Positions 46,374 to 56,078 are shown, counted from the first letter of the stretch. The stretch: 64,000 bases of DNA from Psychrobacter sp. APC 3426 (GCF_030408035.1 NZ_JASDCF010000001.1:1-64000), one strand, 5' to 3'. Numbers and translations are program-made. Notes: a model not told the origin generated them from the sequence alone.

Positions 46374-47297
46374 CTACTCTACCAAGGCACTCTCAATCAC
46401 CGCATCTAACACATAAGCATATTCTTCGCCGGCTACATTTTCTTCACCGTCTAACTGGTAACGTTGTAGACGTAATACTTCGTCGTGCTTACCATCATGC
46501 TGATAGCCATCAATTTGCCCAGTGAACGTTGTCCACTGTCCTTCATTAATTTTTATACCTTGATCGTCATAAGTGATTGGCTTAACTTGTAAACATTGCT
46601 GTGATTCATTACCTTCACAAGGTACCATTTTAGCATTCACTGCCCAAAACACCGTCGCGCCTTTACTGTTGTACTTGGCTTGCGAGGTCAATCTACCTTT
46701 CCAAGTTAACGTAACCGCATCGCTGGTCACTTGCGTGAGTATGGGGTTTTCACCATCTGTCACGCTCAGCTCACTAGTACCCTGCATTAAGGTGTTTAGA
46801 CGATTTTCAGCATTATTTAAATCTTCGCACAGCATCTTGGTGCTCATGCTCTCTTCAGTAGTCAACCTATCATCTTGCAGCTGATAAGCCGCACTCATCG
46901 TATTGCAGCCAACACTATAGTTTATCGTGTTTCTATTTGGACTGAATGACAATCCTACTTGGTCTTTGATATCTCTAAGTGTCGTTATGACTGGACCGCC
47001 ACTTTTGTCATCGATATCCAATAACGTCCAACGATAGCGTGATAAATTGTCAATCATATTTTGCTCTACAGTGGGTTCAATATGATTACCATCAGATGTA
47101 TCTGCCGCCATATCAGTAGCCGATGCCTCATTTGTGTTTAGTGTTGCGTCAGTTGCTACTCCTGCATCGCTATTGTCTGATGCATTATTATCGACAGAAT
47201 TAGCGTCTTTTTGACAGGCACCCAATACCAAGCTTGCTGCTAGCACACTTGGCAATAAAACGAATTTGAACACTGCTTTCTTACTTCTACCTACCAT
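46374..47297 (-). CDS. META- and DUF4377-domain lipoprotein
   Basis: The 307-residue product has a lipobox (LAASLVLGACQK) and an Asn/Asp/Ala/Thr-rich spacer. A META domain like that of HslJ covers about residues 95-200 (LSRYRWTLLDIDDKSGGP ... INYSVGCNTMSAAYQLQDDRL ... MLCEDLNNAENRLNTLM). A DUF4377 domain (WAVNAKMVPCEGNESQQCLQVKP ... DGYQHDGKHDEVLRLQRYQL) ends it. Cys pairs suggest disulfides in the envelope. HslJ-type META proteins are linked to stress and novobiocin resistance in E. coli; the role of the two-domain form is unknown. Confidence 0.85.
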   Translation of the reverse strand: MVGRSKKAVFKFVLLPSVLAASLVLGACQKDANSVDNNASDNSDAGVATDATLNTNEASATDMAADTSDGNHIEPTVEQNMIDNLSRYRWTLLDIDDKSGGPVITTLRDIKDQVGLSFSPNRNTINYSVGCNTMSAAYQLQDDRLTTEESMSTKMLCEDLNNAENRLNTLMQGTSELSVTDGENPILTQVTSDAVTLTWKGRLTSQAKYNSKGATVFWAVNAKMVPCEGNESQQCLQVKPITYDDQGIKINEGQWTTFTGQIDGYQHDGKHDEVLRLQRYQLDGEENVAGEEYAYVLDAVIESALVE

Positions 47298-47672
47298 ACA
47301 ACATACCTCACAACATACTTCTCAGTAAGCTTATTTATCCTTTCTCATCTCAAAACAATCCATATCTTAACAGTTGGCCTCAACTCAATTAACGCTAAGC
47401 AAATCGCTAAATCTTAACTTTACGAATAAACACTTAATAAACGCTAAGTTTAATGGCGGATTAATACCTTATTAAGAGAAGCTTAGTGGTTCAAGAGAGT
47501 TTAGTCACTATAGCGCTGACTCTGTGGCCTTATGTAATGAAATGTATATTTTTATTACATCTTTTAAAAATTGTTTCATCTGGATGATTTTAGTGATAGT
47601 GGCTTTTATTACTAACAACCTTTCGATACCGTTATATTTTTATAAGGTACTTATCCTAACACTCTAAAAGTT
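47298..47672. other. Intergenic, no gene seen
   Basis: AT-rich sequence upstream of the META lipoprotein and beyond the GST terminator. One minus-strand promoter is expected; nothing else is recognised. Confidence 0.4.
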
Positions 47673-47711
47673 ACAAAAAAGACAGTCAGCCCAGAGAGTT
47701 AACTGTCTTTA
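47673..47711 (-). terminator. Terminator of the GST gene
   Basis: A perfect 9-base stem AAAGACAGT/ACTGTCTTT is followed by six T on the minus strand, 105 bases past the stop. Confidence 0.75.
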
Positions 47712-47815
47712 AATGTTAGTTATCATATTTGTTTCAATTCAACGTTTATGAGATAAAATTAAGCGCTGCGATGTCTGTCTATCACTATAAATGAGCATTA
47801 AGATAAACGAACACC

Positions 47816-48478
47816 TTACTCAGGGCCTTTTGTGGGTTTGGCTTTTGCCATTTTTTTGATACTAAACTGCTCATTCATCATTTGATAAAACCGTGCTAAG
47901 TTTTCACCTTGCTCATTAGGATTGACCTTGAGTATTTTACCAAAGTCTAACCCCAGATATAACACGATATCAGCAAAGCTTAGTTGTTCACCGACCAAGT
48001 AATCACGGCCGACTAACGCCGTCTCAAAGTATGCCATGGCTTTAGTAGCACGGGCAATAGAGGGCGCGACAAACTCTGGCACTTGTTCGACTCGCTGAGC
48101 TTTTGAGGGGTGGCTGTGTTGAAACGCCAGCATCAAGTTGTACAAGACTTCAAATTCAGCAATACGGCGCATAGAGCACACTTGCGCACGCTGCACCACA
48201 TCATTGCCCATCACCGAGCGCTCGCCATACACGCGGTCAAGATACTCACACACTGCTTGTGAGTCATTGAGCACCGTACCATCATCTAGCGTTAGCACTG
48301 GCACTGTCTGCATTGGATTCATCTTAGTAAACTCATCTGACATCTGCTCATCAGACGCAAAGTCAATGTCTACTAAGTCGACATCATCTATATCATCGAC
48401 ATCGATACCTTTCGATGCTAATAGAATAAGTGCTTTACGTGGATTGGGGGCAGTACGGGTGACGTATAGTTTTTTCAT
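47816..48478 (-). CDS. Glutathione S-transferase family protein
   Basis: The 220-residue protein has a thioredoxin-fold N-terminus (MKKLYVTRTAPNPRKALILLASKGI) with the glutathione-binding VPVLTLDDGTVLNDSQAVCEYLDRVYG. An all-alpha C-terminal domain follows (VGEQLSFADIVLYLGLDFG is the conserved N-capping box). A Ser/Tyr/Cys catalytic residue at the usual position is not obvious. An Asp-rich insert (DVDDIDDVDLVDIDF) lies in the first domain. The ATG at 48478 has AAGGAG seven bases upstream; an ATG at 48505 lacks a site. Substrate unknown. Confidence 0.88.
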   Translation of the reverse strand: MKKLYVTRTAPNPRKALILLASKGIDVDDIDDVDLVDIDFASDEQMSDEFTKMNPMQTVPVLTLDDGTVLNDSQAVCEYLDRVYGERSVMGNDVVQRAQVCSMRRIAEFEVLYNLMLAFQHSHPSKAQRVEQVPEFVAPSIARATKAMAYFETALVGRDYLVGEQLSFADIVLYLGLDFGKILKVNPNEQGENLARFYQMMNEQFSIKKMAKAKPTKGPE

Positions 48479-48654
48479 GGCAAACTCCTTGTAAGTTGGA
48501 CTCAAAGCGACTTAGCGCTGATAGGCTTTATTATGGTTATTGCACTATAGCGTATGGTTCAGAATATCAACACGCTATATAACAGTTATAGCCTACTCTG
48601 CTCATCATAGCAAAACCTTATTGAGCTCGCTGTTCTGATGAGAGTTTGAATAAC

Positions 48655-48689
48655 AAAAAGCCCCATAACATTCCGTTATAGGGCTTTTA
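48655..48689 (-). terminator. Terminator of the peroxiredoxin gene
   Basis: An AAAGCCC-ATAAC/GTTAT-GGGCTTT stem with one mismatch is followed by a T run on the minus strand, 48 bases past the stop. Confidence 0.85.
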
Positions 48690-48736
48690 ATTTTTGAGCA
48701 ATTCTTAATCACTTATCAATACCACATGCATTTAAC

Positions 48737-49375
48737 TTATTTGTTAGGCGCAGGTGTGGTACGTAAATAAGGCTTAATTTCGGTATGACCTTTAGGATAA
48801 TTAGCAGCGATATCTTCGTTTTTCACGCTTGGAGGAATGATAACGTCGTCGCCATCTTTCCAATCAACAGGCGTTGCTACGTTATATTCATCAGACAATT
48901 GCATCGCATCAATCACACGAATAATCTCATCAAAGTTACGGCCACAGCTGGCTGGATAAGTCAGTGTTAAGCGTACTTTTTTCTTAGGATCAATAATAAA
49001 CACACTTCTGACCGTCGCTGTATTGTCAGCATTTGGATGAATCATGTCATAAAGATCTGCAACCTTGCGCTCAGGGTCTGCAATGATAGGGAAATTGACA
49101 GCAGTACCTTGGGTTTCTTCAATGTCACTTACCCAACCTTTATGATCTTCTAAACCATCAACCGATAGCGCAATTGGTTTAACATTGCGCTTCTGGAACT
49201 CACCGCCTAGTGCTGCGGTACGACCAAGCTCAGTGGTACATACTGGCGTATAATCTGCAGGATGTGAGAAGAAAACAACCCAACTGTCCCCTGCCCATTC
49301 GTGGAAATTGATATCACCATCAGTGGTTGTCGCGTCAAAATTTGGTGCAGTATCACCCAGACGTAAATTTGCCAT
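48737..49375 (-). CDS. 1-Cys peroxiredoxin (Prx6 type)
   Basis: A 212-residue thiol peroxidase of the AhpC/TSA superfamily. The peroxidatic Cys lies in FFSHPADYTPVCTTELG, and the Prx6 signature includes NVKPIALSVDGLEDHKGW and RSVFIIDPKKKVRLTLTYPASCGRNFDEIIRVIDAMQ. A second Cys (PASCGRN) is not at the typical 2-Cys resolving position. The long C-terminal domain (PVDWKDGDDVIIPPS ... YPKGHTEIKPYLRTT) fits the 1-Cys group. No signal peptide is present. It joins gpx and msrB as part of the redox-defence genes in the window. Confidence 0.94.
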   Translation of the reverse strand: MANLRLGDTAPNFDATTTDGDINFHEWAGDSWVVFFSHPADYTPVCTTELGRTAALGGEFQKRNVKPIALSVDGLEDHKGWVSDIEETQGTAVNFPIIADPERKVADLYDMIHPNADNTATVRSVFIIDPKKKVRLTLTYPASCGRNFDEIIRVIDAMQLSDEYNVATPVDWKDGDDVIIPPSVKNEDIAANYPKGHTEIKPYLRTTPAPNK

Positions 49376-49647
49376 ACTTAAATTCCTTATTTATGTTTGT
49401 GATGAGCGTTAATATCAATACATTAAGGTTAAAAGATATCGGCTCACTCTATTATTATTAATGATATGCTCAGTTATCAAAATAACACTAAGCACATCAG
49501 CAAAAAACTCACTTTATATTACCAAACTGGTTATGAATGTCTTGTGACGGATTGTAATGCGTTTATTCCATTTACCAATAAGCAAACCGGTATATAGGTC
49601 GCATAGAGCATTAAACTACCATGCTTGCATCCCACAAGCAAAATTCA
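49376..49647. other. Upstream region of the peroxiredoxin gene
   Basis: About 270 bases without a gene; the peroxiredoxin promoter is expected on the minus strand. No OxyR site is claimed. Confidence 0.4.
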
Positions 49648-49680
49648 TAAAAAACCCATCTCTAGCGTACTAGAAATGGG
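49648..49680 (-). terminator. Terminator of glnS
   Basis: A stem CCCAT-CTAG/CTAG-ATGGG is followed by six T on the minus strand, 65 bases past the stop. Confidence 0.85.
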
Positions 49681-49745
49681 CAATTTTTAAAACCACTATT
49701 GTGCAGTGCCTTCTCAAACTCTAAGAGTGAAAACACAGTTAACAG

Positions 49746-51485
49746 TTACGCTGGTTTATAACTATCACGTAAGCTAACGATTTGGTTAAATACTGGCTTG
49801 TCGCTAGTATGTTCTTCGCTATCCGCGATAAAGTAACCTTCACGCTCAAACTGGAAGCGCGTACCAGCATCGCTATTAGCCAATGATGGCTCAACCACGG
49901 CATTAAGCTCAGTCAACGAGTCAGCATTCAAGGCTTGATGAACGTCAGCGACGCTACTTGGGTCTTCGACACTAAATAACTGCTCATACATGCGTACGGT
50001 CGCTAGCACGCCTTGGCTAGCCGATACCCAGTGAATGACGCCTTTAACCTTACGACCTTCAGGATTATTACCTAGCGTTGCCGGATCAATCGTGGCTTTT
50101 AGCTCAACAACGTTGCCACTTTCATCAAGAGTATGCTCAGTCACTGCCAATACATAAGTATTACGCAGTCGAATCTCTGGCTTTTCTGGTGACAAGCGCT
50201 TATAACCTGCTGGCGGCTCAATCTCGTAATCGCCTTGGTCGATATATAAAGTCTCAGTGAATGGAATCTCACGCTCACCCATATCGACGTTAGGGTGATT
50301 TGGCTGCGTGAGCCATAAAGTTTGTGAGGCCTCATCAAAGCGCGCATTAACGCTATCAGCCTTTTGGGACTCCCAACTGCTAACCGCTTCCGCAAAGTTC
50401 GTAATGGTCACTTTTAATGGCTTAAGCACTGCCATACCACGAGCCGTAGTCGTCTCTAATGATTGACGAATACTAAATTCTAATAAGCGAAAATCAACAA
50501 CGCTGTCTACTTTGGTCACGCCAACACGCTCACAGAAGTCACGTAGACCCTCTGGCGTATAACCACGGCGGCGCATGCCAGCGATCGTTGGCATACGCGG
50601 ATCATCCCAACCGCTAACGATATTTTCATCGACCAACTGCTTCAGCTTACGCTTACTGGTCATGGTATAGTCGACATTTAGGCGGCTAAACTCGTACTGA
50701 TGCGGCGGTACATCAAAGCCGATTTTTTCAACCGCCCAATCATAGAATGGACGATGGTCTTCAAACTCCAGCGTACATAACGAATGGGTAATGCCTTCGA
50801 GTGCATCCGAGAGCGGATGGGCAAAATCGTACATCGGATAAATGCACCATTTATCACCCGTTTGATGATGCTCTTGATGCATAACGCGGTAGATGACAGG
50901 GTCGCGCATATTCATGTTTGGGCTGGCCATATCAATCTTGGCGCGCAAAACGGCTTTCCCTTCCGCAAACTTACCTTCTTTCATATCATTAAAGAGGTTC
51001 AAGTTTTCTTCAACACTGGCATCACGATGTGGTGATGGCGTGCCAGCTTCATTAAAGGAGCCACGGTTTTCTTTAATCTGCTCAGGTGACTGCAAGTCTA
51101 CATAGGCATCGCCCTGCTCAATCAACTGCACGGCCCATGCATACAACTGGTCAAAGTAACCCGACGCATGGTGCGCCTCTCCTGCCCACTCAAATCCTAA
51201 CCATTTAACATCGTTCTTAATATTATCGATGTAATCTTGCTTTTCTGCGGTTGGATTGGTGTCATCAAAACGTAGGTTACAAACACCGCCAAACTCTTTA
51301 GCCACACCAAAGTTTAAGCAAATAGATTTAACGTGCCCTAAATGCAAATAACCATTTGGCTCAGGCGGGAAACGCGTCACGATTTGTGGGTATTTCTGCG
51401 CATTGACATCGTCACGAATGATATTACGAATAAAATCGTTTTTTTGTTCGTCTTTTTGTGCATTGTTGCTTGAGTGCTCACTCAT
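49746..51485 (-). CDS. glnS: Glutaminyl-tRNA synthetase
   Basis: GlnS attaches glutamine to tRNA-Gln. The 579-residue product has the class I HIGH-equivalent in FPPEPNGYLHLGHVKSI and the KMSKS-equivalent TMTSKRKLKQL. VCNLRFDDTNP, DPVIYRVMHQEHHQTGDKW and DDPRMPTIAGMRRRGYTPEGLRDF are conserved blocks. The C-terminal anticodon-binding barrel runs from about residue 340. An N-terminal Asn/Lys/Asp-rich 20 residues precede the core. It is specific for Gln rather than a GluRS, judging by the overall GlnS block pattern. Confidence 0.97.
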   Translation of the reverse strand: MSEHSSNNAQKDEQKNDFIRNIIRDDVNAQKYPQIVTRFPPEPNGYLHLGHVKSICLNFGVAKEFGGVCNLRFDDTNPTAEKQDYIDNIKNDVKWLGFEWAGEAHHASGYFDQLYAWAVQLIEQGDAYVDLQSPEQIKENRGSFNEAGTPSPHRDASVEENLNLFNDMKEGKFAEGKAVLRAKIDMASPNMNMRDPVIYRVMHQEHHQTGDKWCIYPMYDFAHPLSDALEGITHSLCTLEFEDHRPFYDWAVEKIGFDVPPHQYEFSRLNVDYTMTSKRKLKQLVDENIVSGWDDPRMPTIAGMRRRGYTPEGLRDFCERVGVTKVDSVVDFRLLEFSIRQSLETTTARGMAVLKPLKVTITNFAEAVSSWESQKADSVNARFDEASQTLWLTQPNHPNVDMGEREIPFTETLYIDQGDYEIEPPAGYKRLSPEKPEIRLRNTYVLAVTEHTLDESGNVVELKATIDPATLGNNPEGRKVKGVIHWVSASQGVLATVRMYEQLFSVEDPSSVADVHQALNADSLTELNAVVEPSLANSDAGTRFQFEREGYFIADSEEHTSDKPVFNQIVSLRDSYKPA

Positions 51486-51745
51486 CGGGCATTGCTCCTA
51501 ACGCAAATTGTCAGTTCATGCTACGTGCCATCACGTAGCATGGAAAATTCAAACCAAACCATTAAAAGTAGGTTATTAAAAATTATAATAAAAAGTGGAA
51601 GTTGCGTTATTCTATCAGGTTTCACAAACGCATTAACAGCCTGATACATGACACGAGATAAAAAAGCCGTTAGACTAGCCATGACTTTTTAACAATCACT
51701 CACGACAGTGCTAATTAAGGTGCTGCAATCAAAAAGGAATATCAC

Positions 51746-52261
51746 ATGGTAGACATGCCACCAGTAGTAGAACTTGACACCAGTATGGGTGCGATCGTTA
51801 TCGAACTCAATGAAGAAAAAGCGCCAAAAACGGTAGAAAACTTTTTAAACTATGTAAAATCTGGTCATTATGATGGCACGATTTTCCATCGCATCATTGA
51901 CGGCTTTATGATTCAAGGCGGCGGAATGGACGCTGAGATGAATGAAAAAGCGACCAATGCACCTGTTGAAAACGAAGCAGATAATGGTCTAAAGAATGAC
52001 AAAGGTACGATTGCGATGGCACGTACGCAAGACCCGCATTCAGCAACCAGCCAGTTTTTCGTTAACGTGAAAGACAACGATTTCCTAAACCATTCTGGCA
52101 AAAATATGCAGGGTTGGGGCTACACCGTATTTGGTAAAGTAACAAGCGGTATGGACGTCATCGAAAAAATGCGCGGCGTACCTACTGGTCGTTTCGGCAT
52201 GCATGCTGATGTGCCAAAAGAGCCAGTGGTTATCAACTCAGCGACCATCATTACTAAGTAA
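51746..52261 (+). CDS. ppiB: Cyclophilin-type peptidyl-prolyl isomerase
   Basis: The 171-residue cytosolic cyclophilin accelerates proline isomerisation in folding proteins. Signatures are [62 protein letters not shown] and [18 protein letters not shown]. No signal peptide is seen, which supports the cytosolic PpiB rather than PpiA. The ATG has AGGA seven bases upstream. lpxH follows 103 bases downstream on the same strand, the same order as in several gammaproteobacteria. Confidence 0.95.
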   Translation: MVDMPPVVELDTSMGAIVIELNEEKAPKTVENFLNYVKSGHYDGTIFHRIIDGFMIQGGGMDAEMNEKATNAPVENEADNGLKNDKGTIAMARTQDPHSATSQFFVNVKDNDFLNHSGKNMQGWGYTVFGKVTSGMDVIEKMRGVPTGRFGMHADVPKEPVVINSATIITK

Positions 52262-52364
52262 TTGTTACTCAGTAGTGTTTAGTAGATAACTGTTATTTGA
52301 GGAAAATCACTCAGTAAGCACTTATCAAAAGATACTTCTTAGTAATTCACGAGGATAAGGATAA

Positions 52365-53210
52365 ATGCAAAGTTTCAACCATCTAATTACCACCCGCCCT
52401 CATGAGGTGCGGCAAGTATTGATTAGCGATTTGCATTTATCGCCTGAAGAGCCTGCCTTAGTGCAGGCTTTTTTGGCGCTGCTTGATGATTGCCTTGCCT
52501 TGCCTGCGCTAAAGCGCTTGTTTATCTTAGGCGATTGGTTCGAAGTATGGCTCGGTGACGACGTTTACTTATCGTTATCAGAAGATGAGCGCCAAACCCA
52601 TTGGCTCACTCCGCTGATTGTTAAGTTAAAAAAACTACGAGTAGCTGGCTGTGAGATTTTGATTATGCATGGCAATCGTGACTTTTTGTTAGGTCAGCCA
52701 TTTTGCAATTTATTCGGTGGTGAGCTTATTTATGAGCCATACACTTTAACCGTTGGACAGCAGAATTATCGCTTAGAACACGGCGATGCGTTATGCATTG
52801 ATGATAAGAAATATCAGTTTTTTCGCAAAATCATGCGCAATCGTTTAACTCAGTGGTACTTGCTGAATAAATCACTAGAAAAACGCTTGGCTATCGCAGA
52901 TAAAATGCGCCAAAAAAGCCAACAGAATAACGCCAATAAAGCCGCTTACATCATGGATGTCAATGAAGATGCAGTGATACAAGCAGTGGCTGATAGCGAT
53001 GCGTTACTACATGGTCATACTCATCGCCCAGATATTCATCAAGCCACGAGTAATAAAAAACGCTACGTGCTGGGTGATTGGCGACTATTAGATAGCGAAA
53101 CACGCCAGCCAAAAGTCAGTGCAGTGATTGGCATAGTAACCACAGATGAAAACTCAGATAATAATAATGCTGAATTTGAATTGGTTGAATTTAAATTTCT
53201 AATGTCATGA
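52365..53210 (+). CDS. lpxH: UDP-2,3-diacylglucosamine diphosphatase
   Basis: LpxH hydrolyses UDP-2,3-diacylglucosamine to lipid X in lipid A synthesis, at the inner membrane surface. The 281-residue metallophosphoesterase has metal motifs LISDLHLS, FILGDWFEVWLGDD, MHGNRDFLLG, EHGDALCIDD and LHGHTHRPDIH. Compared with the usual 240 residues, the extra length is in the lid region (RLAIADKMRQKSQQNNANKAAYIM) and an acidic C-terminal tail. A type A palindromic repeat begins five bases past the stop. Confidence 0.94.
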   Translation: MQSFNHLITTRPHEVRQVLISDLHLSPEEPALVQAFLALLDDCLALPALKRLFILGDWFEVWLGDDVYLSLSEDERQTHWLTPLIVKLKKLRVAGCEILIMHGNRDFLLGQPFCNLFGGELIYEPYTLTVGQQNYRLEHGDALCIDDKKYQFFRKIMRNRLTQWYLLNKSLEKRLAIADKMRQKSQQNNANKAAYIMDVNEDAVIQAVADSDALLHGHTHRPDIHQATSNKKRYVLGDWRLLDSETRQPKVSAVIGIVTTDENSDNNNAEFELVEFKFLMS

Positions 53211-53214
53211 TATC

Positions 53215-53353
53215 TATAGTCAGTGAAAAGTAATATCGATACATCACGCGCTGCTGATATCAATTTTTCTTGCTTGCTGTGTCTGCGCAGACAGAGGCTA
53301 CAAAAAAATTGATATCAGCAATACCGTAGCGTTTTTAGGATATTTTGACTATA
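53215..53353. repeat. Palindromic intergenic repeat, arm type A (copy 3, best preserved)
   Basis: This 139-base element has perfect inverted ends TATAGTCA/TGACTATA. Inside are the paired GCTGATATCAATTTTT and AAAAATTGATATCAGC arms and a central TGTCTGCGCAGACA palindrome between CTTGCTTGC and GAGGCTAC. It begins five bases after the lpxH stop and precedes the shared terminator with orn. Confidence 0.92.
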
Positions 53354-53379
53354 TATGTGAACGTCTCTTATTTACGATA

Positions 53380-53417
53380 AAAAAGGGTCTGTTAAAATAA
53401 CAGACCCTTTTTTTGAC
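53380..53417. terminator. Bidirectional terminator between lpxH and orn
   Basis: A 13-base stem AAAAGGGTCTGTT/AACAGACCCTTTT with a four-to-five-base loop and T/A runs on both sides serves the convergent genes. Confidence 0.9.
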
Positions 53418-53436
53418 TATCTAAGACCCTTTATCT

Positions 53437-54024
53437 TTAAGGCATTAATTTAAAGAAGTGCTGACGATAATGTTTTAGCTCACGAATAGAGTCGCGAATA
53501 TCGTCTAATGCTAAGTGACTGCCACCTTTTTCAAAATTCTTTAAGATATCAGGGCGCCAGCGGAAGCATAGCTCTTTAATTGATGACACATCAAGGTTAC
53601 GATAGTGGAAGAACTTCTCCAGTTCGGGCATCTGTCGCGCCATAAAGCGGCGATCTTGGCAGATTGAGTTGCCACACATTGGTGACTTGCCACTATCGAC
53701 CCATTTATTCAAAAACTTAATGGTTTCCGCTTCGGCCTCTGCCAATGTCACCGTACTACGGCGTACACGATCAACCAATCCTGACTGGCCATGTTGCTTG
53801 GTATTCCAATCGTCCATTTTATTTAACACTTGATCTGATACTTTAATGGCAAACACCGGTCCTTCGGCAAGGACGTTTAAATCTTCGTCAGTGACGACAG
53901 TGGCAATCTCGATAATCTCATCGTTTAAAGTATCAAGCCCAGTCATTTCTAGGTCAATCCATACCAGCCCTTTTTTACCTTGGTTTCTGATTCTAATCTT
54001 ATTGGGATGGTCGTCGGTACTCAT
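53437..54024 (-). CDS. orn: Oligoribonuclease
   Basis: Orn degrades two- to five-nucleotide RNAs, including the pGpG product of cyclic-di-GMP turnover. The 195-residue DEDDh exonuclease has [65 protein letters not shown], and the terminal catalytic His/Asp in [16 protein letters not shown]. The ATG at 54024 follows AGGA; the earlier TTG at 54042 would lie upstream of that site. The rsgA gene is divergent. Confidence 0.95.
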   Translation of the reverse strand: MSTDDHPNKIRIRNQGKKGLVWIDLEMTGLDTLNDEIIEIATVVTDEDLNVLAEGPVFAIKVSDQVLNKMDDWNTKQHGQSGLVDRVRRSTVTLAEAEAETIKFLNKWVDSGKSPMCGNSICQDRRFMARQMPELEKFFHYRNLDVSSIKELCFRWRPDILKNFEKGGSHLALDDIRDSIRELKHYRQHFFKLMP

Positions 54025-54251
54025 ATTTTGTCCTATGGTCAATAAATTTTGAAATAACTTTGGAGCAATGTTAACTAAATAAATGACATATAAATGGTCA
54101 TGCTCAAATCATATATTTTGCGCTTAGTCAGTGATAATGTTTAAAAAAACCAAAACATTACAAAACCACTATCGGCTAGATGCGCTTTAGGCTGTATGTT
54201 AGCAAATTTTCACGCTACACTTAGCAATATTTTTTAATAGGTCACAAACCC

Positions 54252-55355
54252 ATGGCATTAATTCGGCAACGCAAACTGACTAAACAACAGATTCGTCGCA
54301 TCGACAAACAGCAGCTAGACAGTCAAGACAGTATCGATGACAGTTTGATGGATGGCGTTGTCATGGCACACTATGGCAAGCAGCTAGAAGTACAGGTGAC
54401 CAGCTTGCCAGCAGTCACTCCCGTTCAGCCAGAGATTGCACCCGATGATCCTGAGCCGTTTTGGCAAGAGCTGGCGTTAGGTGATATTTGGCGTTGCCAT
54501 GTGCGTACCAACTTACCGATGCTAGCGGCTGGTGACCACGTGCGCTGGAGTGCTGATCCCAATACTGGCTTTGGACGTATCGAATCGGTCAAACCTCGCA
54601 CCTCTCTTGTCTCACGCCCTGATCGCTATCATAAGCTTAAACCTGTTGCAGCCAATGTCGATATTTTGGCCATTGTATTTGCCCCGCTACCTGCCGCAGC
54701 ACCAACATTGATTGATCGCTATCTAGTCGTCTGTCATCACGCTGGTGTGAAGCCATTATTAGTGCTTAATAAAGCCGATCTGCTGGCGCAAGAAAACGGT
54801 GTCGATACCAATGAACTGCTCGCGCAGTATGCCGCCCTTGGTTATGAGAGCGTACTGACCTCAGTCGCTTGTCCTGAAAATATCGCTGATAGTGACGAGC
54901 AAGAAGGGCTAGATGAGTTAAAGCGCTACATCGATAAAAAACTGGTTATTTTTGCTGGTCAGTCTGGTGTGGGTAAAAGCAGTCTAATTAATGCTCTGCT
55001 ACCAGAATCGGCACAGAGCGTAAATATTATTTCTGAAAACTCAAAACTCGGCCAGCATACCACCACAACCAGTCGCTTATTACCATTTAACCCAGACGAC
55101 TTGACTCAAGGCGGTATCGTCGATACGCCCGGTATTCGTGAGTACGGGATTTGGCATTTAACCCCTGATGATATCATTTCAGGATTCGTTGAGCTTGCCC
55201 CACTGGCAGGGGATTGCCAATTCCGCGATTGTCGCCATACTCATAACAGCAAAGGCTGCGCATTGTGGGAAGCTGTTGCTGACGGTAAAGTATTGCAGCG
55301 CCGTGTTGAAAACCTTGTCACCTTAAGAGAAGAGGCAGATACCAAGCCTTATTAG
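54252..55355 (+). CDS. rsgA: Small ribosomal subunit biogenesis GTPase RsgA
   Basis: RsgA helps the late maturation of the 30S subunit. The 367-residue product has an N-terminal OB fold and a circularly permuted GTPase in which NKADL (G4) precedes the P loop GQSGVGKSSLIN (G1). G3 is DTPGIREYG. A zinc domain follows (CQFRDCRHTHNSKGC). A basic Gln-rich N-terminus (RQRKLTKQQIRRIDKQQ) is typical. orn and rsgA are commonly adjacent and divergent in gammaproteobacteria, as here. Confidence 0.96.
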   Translation: MALIRQRKLTKQQIRRIDKQQLDSQDSIDDSLMDGVVMAHYGKQLEVQVTSLPAVTPVQPEIAPDDPEPFWQELALGDIWRCHVRTNLPMLAAGDHVRWSADPNTGFGRIESVKPRTSLVSRPDRYHKLKPVAANVDILAIVFAPLPAAAPTLIDRYLVVCHHAGVKPLLVLNKADLLAQENGVDTNELLAQYAALGYESVLTSVACPENIADSDEQEGLDELKRYIDKKLVIFAGQSGVGKSSLINALLPESAQSVNIISENSKLGQHTTTTSRLLPFNPDDLTQGGIVDTPGIREYGIWHLTPDDIISGFVELAPLAGDCQFRDCRHTHNSKGCALWEAVADGKVLQRRVENLVTLREEADTKPY

Positions 55356-55542
55356 TGCCTACCTCATTAGTGCTTGTGTGATTAATACTTGCTTTATTAA
55401 TCGTTGGCGTACAGCCAGTTAGTCGCTGGGTTAATCATCACACGTTTACTATGGATGGTCTAATCGGTATAATAGCGCCTTGTTCGGTAATCCTAAGCTG
55501 TATTCGCAGTTTATTAGAACACTTATTTTTTGGAGGTATGGT

Positions 55543-55998
55543 TTGGATCGTGCGCTGGAATTTGTGGGCAACCACCCGTTTTTATTTGGTATATTAGCCG
55601 TACTTGCCGTGCTGTTTTTTACCATTGAAAACAAACGTAGTGGCAGAAAAATATCGCCCAATACCTTGGGTATGATGGTTAACTCGCAAAATGCGCAGCT
55701 GATCGATATTCGCGCCAAAAAGAAGTTTGCCACTGGTTACATCCAAGGCAGCCGTAACATACCTTTCACTGAACTCAAAGACCGCATAGAAGAGATCCGT
55801 GCCATTGAGCAGCCAGTGATTATCATCTGTGATATGGGCGTACAAGCAGGCGCAGCCATTCAGATGATTGGTAAAGACAGTGTCTATCGCCTAGAGGGCG
55901 GTGTTGGCGGTTGGCAAGCAGCAGGCATGCCATTGGTTGGTATAAAAGATGCTAAGCCTAAAAATAAAGGCAAAGCTAAGCCAAGTCTGCATAAGTAA
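55543..55998 (+). CDS. Membrane-anchored rhodanese-like protein
   Basis: The 151-residue protein begins with one hydrophobic helix (HPFLFGILAVLAVLFF) followed by a rhodanese domain (AQLIDIRAKKKFATGYIQGSRNIP ... IIICDMGVQAGAAIQMIG ... RLEGGVGGWQAAGMPL). The likely active Cys is in ICDMGVQ. A Lys-rich tail follows. No ATG is available in a sensible position; a TTG at 55543 is preceded by GGAGG six bases upstream, so TTG is the probable start. Similar proteins (YibN) often sit before grxC and secB, as here, which supports co-transcription or a conserved neighbourhood. Confidence 0.85.
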   Translation: MDRALEFVGNHPFLFGILAVLAVLFFTIENKRSGRKISPNTLGMMVNSQNAQLIDIRAKKKFATGYIQGSRNIPFTELKDRIEEIRAIEQPVIIICDMGVQAGAAIQMIGKDSVYRLEGGVGGWQAAGMPLVGIKDAKPKNKGKAKPSLHK

Positions 55999-56044
55999 GA
56001 CAATGAATTAAGATGTAGTGTATGCAGTACTGATTACACTGATT

Positions 56045-56078
56045 TAAAAGACACCTTCTTCTGGGTGTCTTTTTTTAT
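56045..56078 (+). terminator. Terminator of the rhodanese gene
   Basis: An AAAGACACC/GGTGTCTTT stem with a short loop is followed by seven T. Confidence 0.9.
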
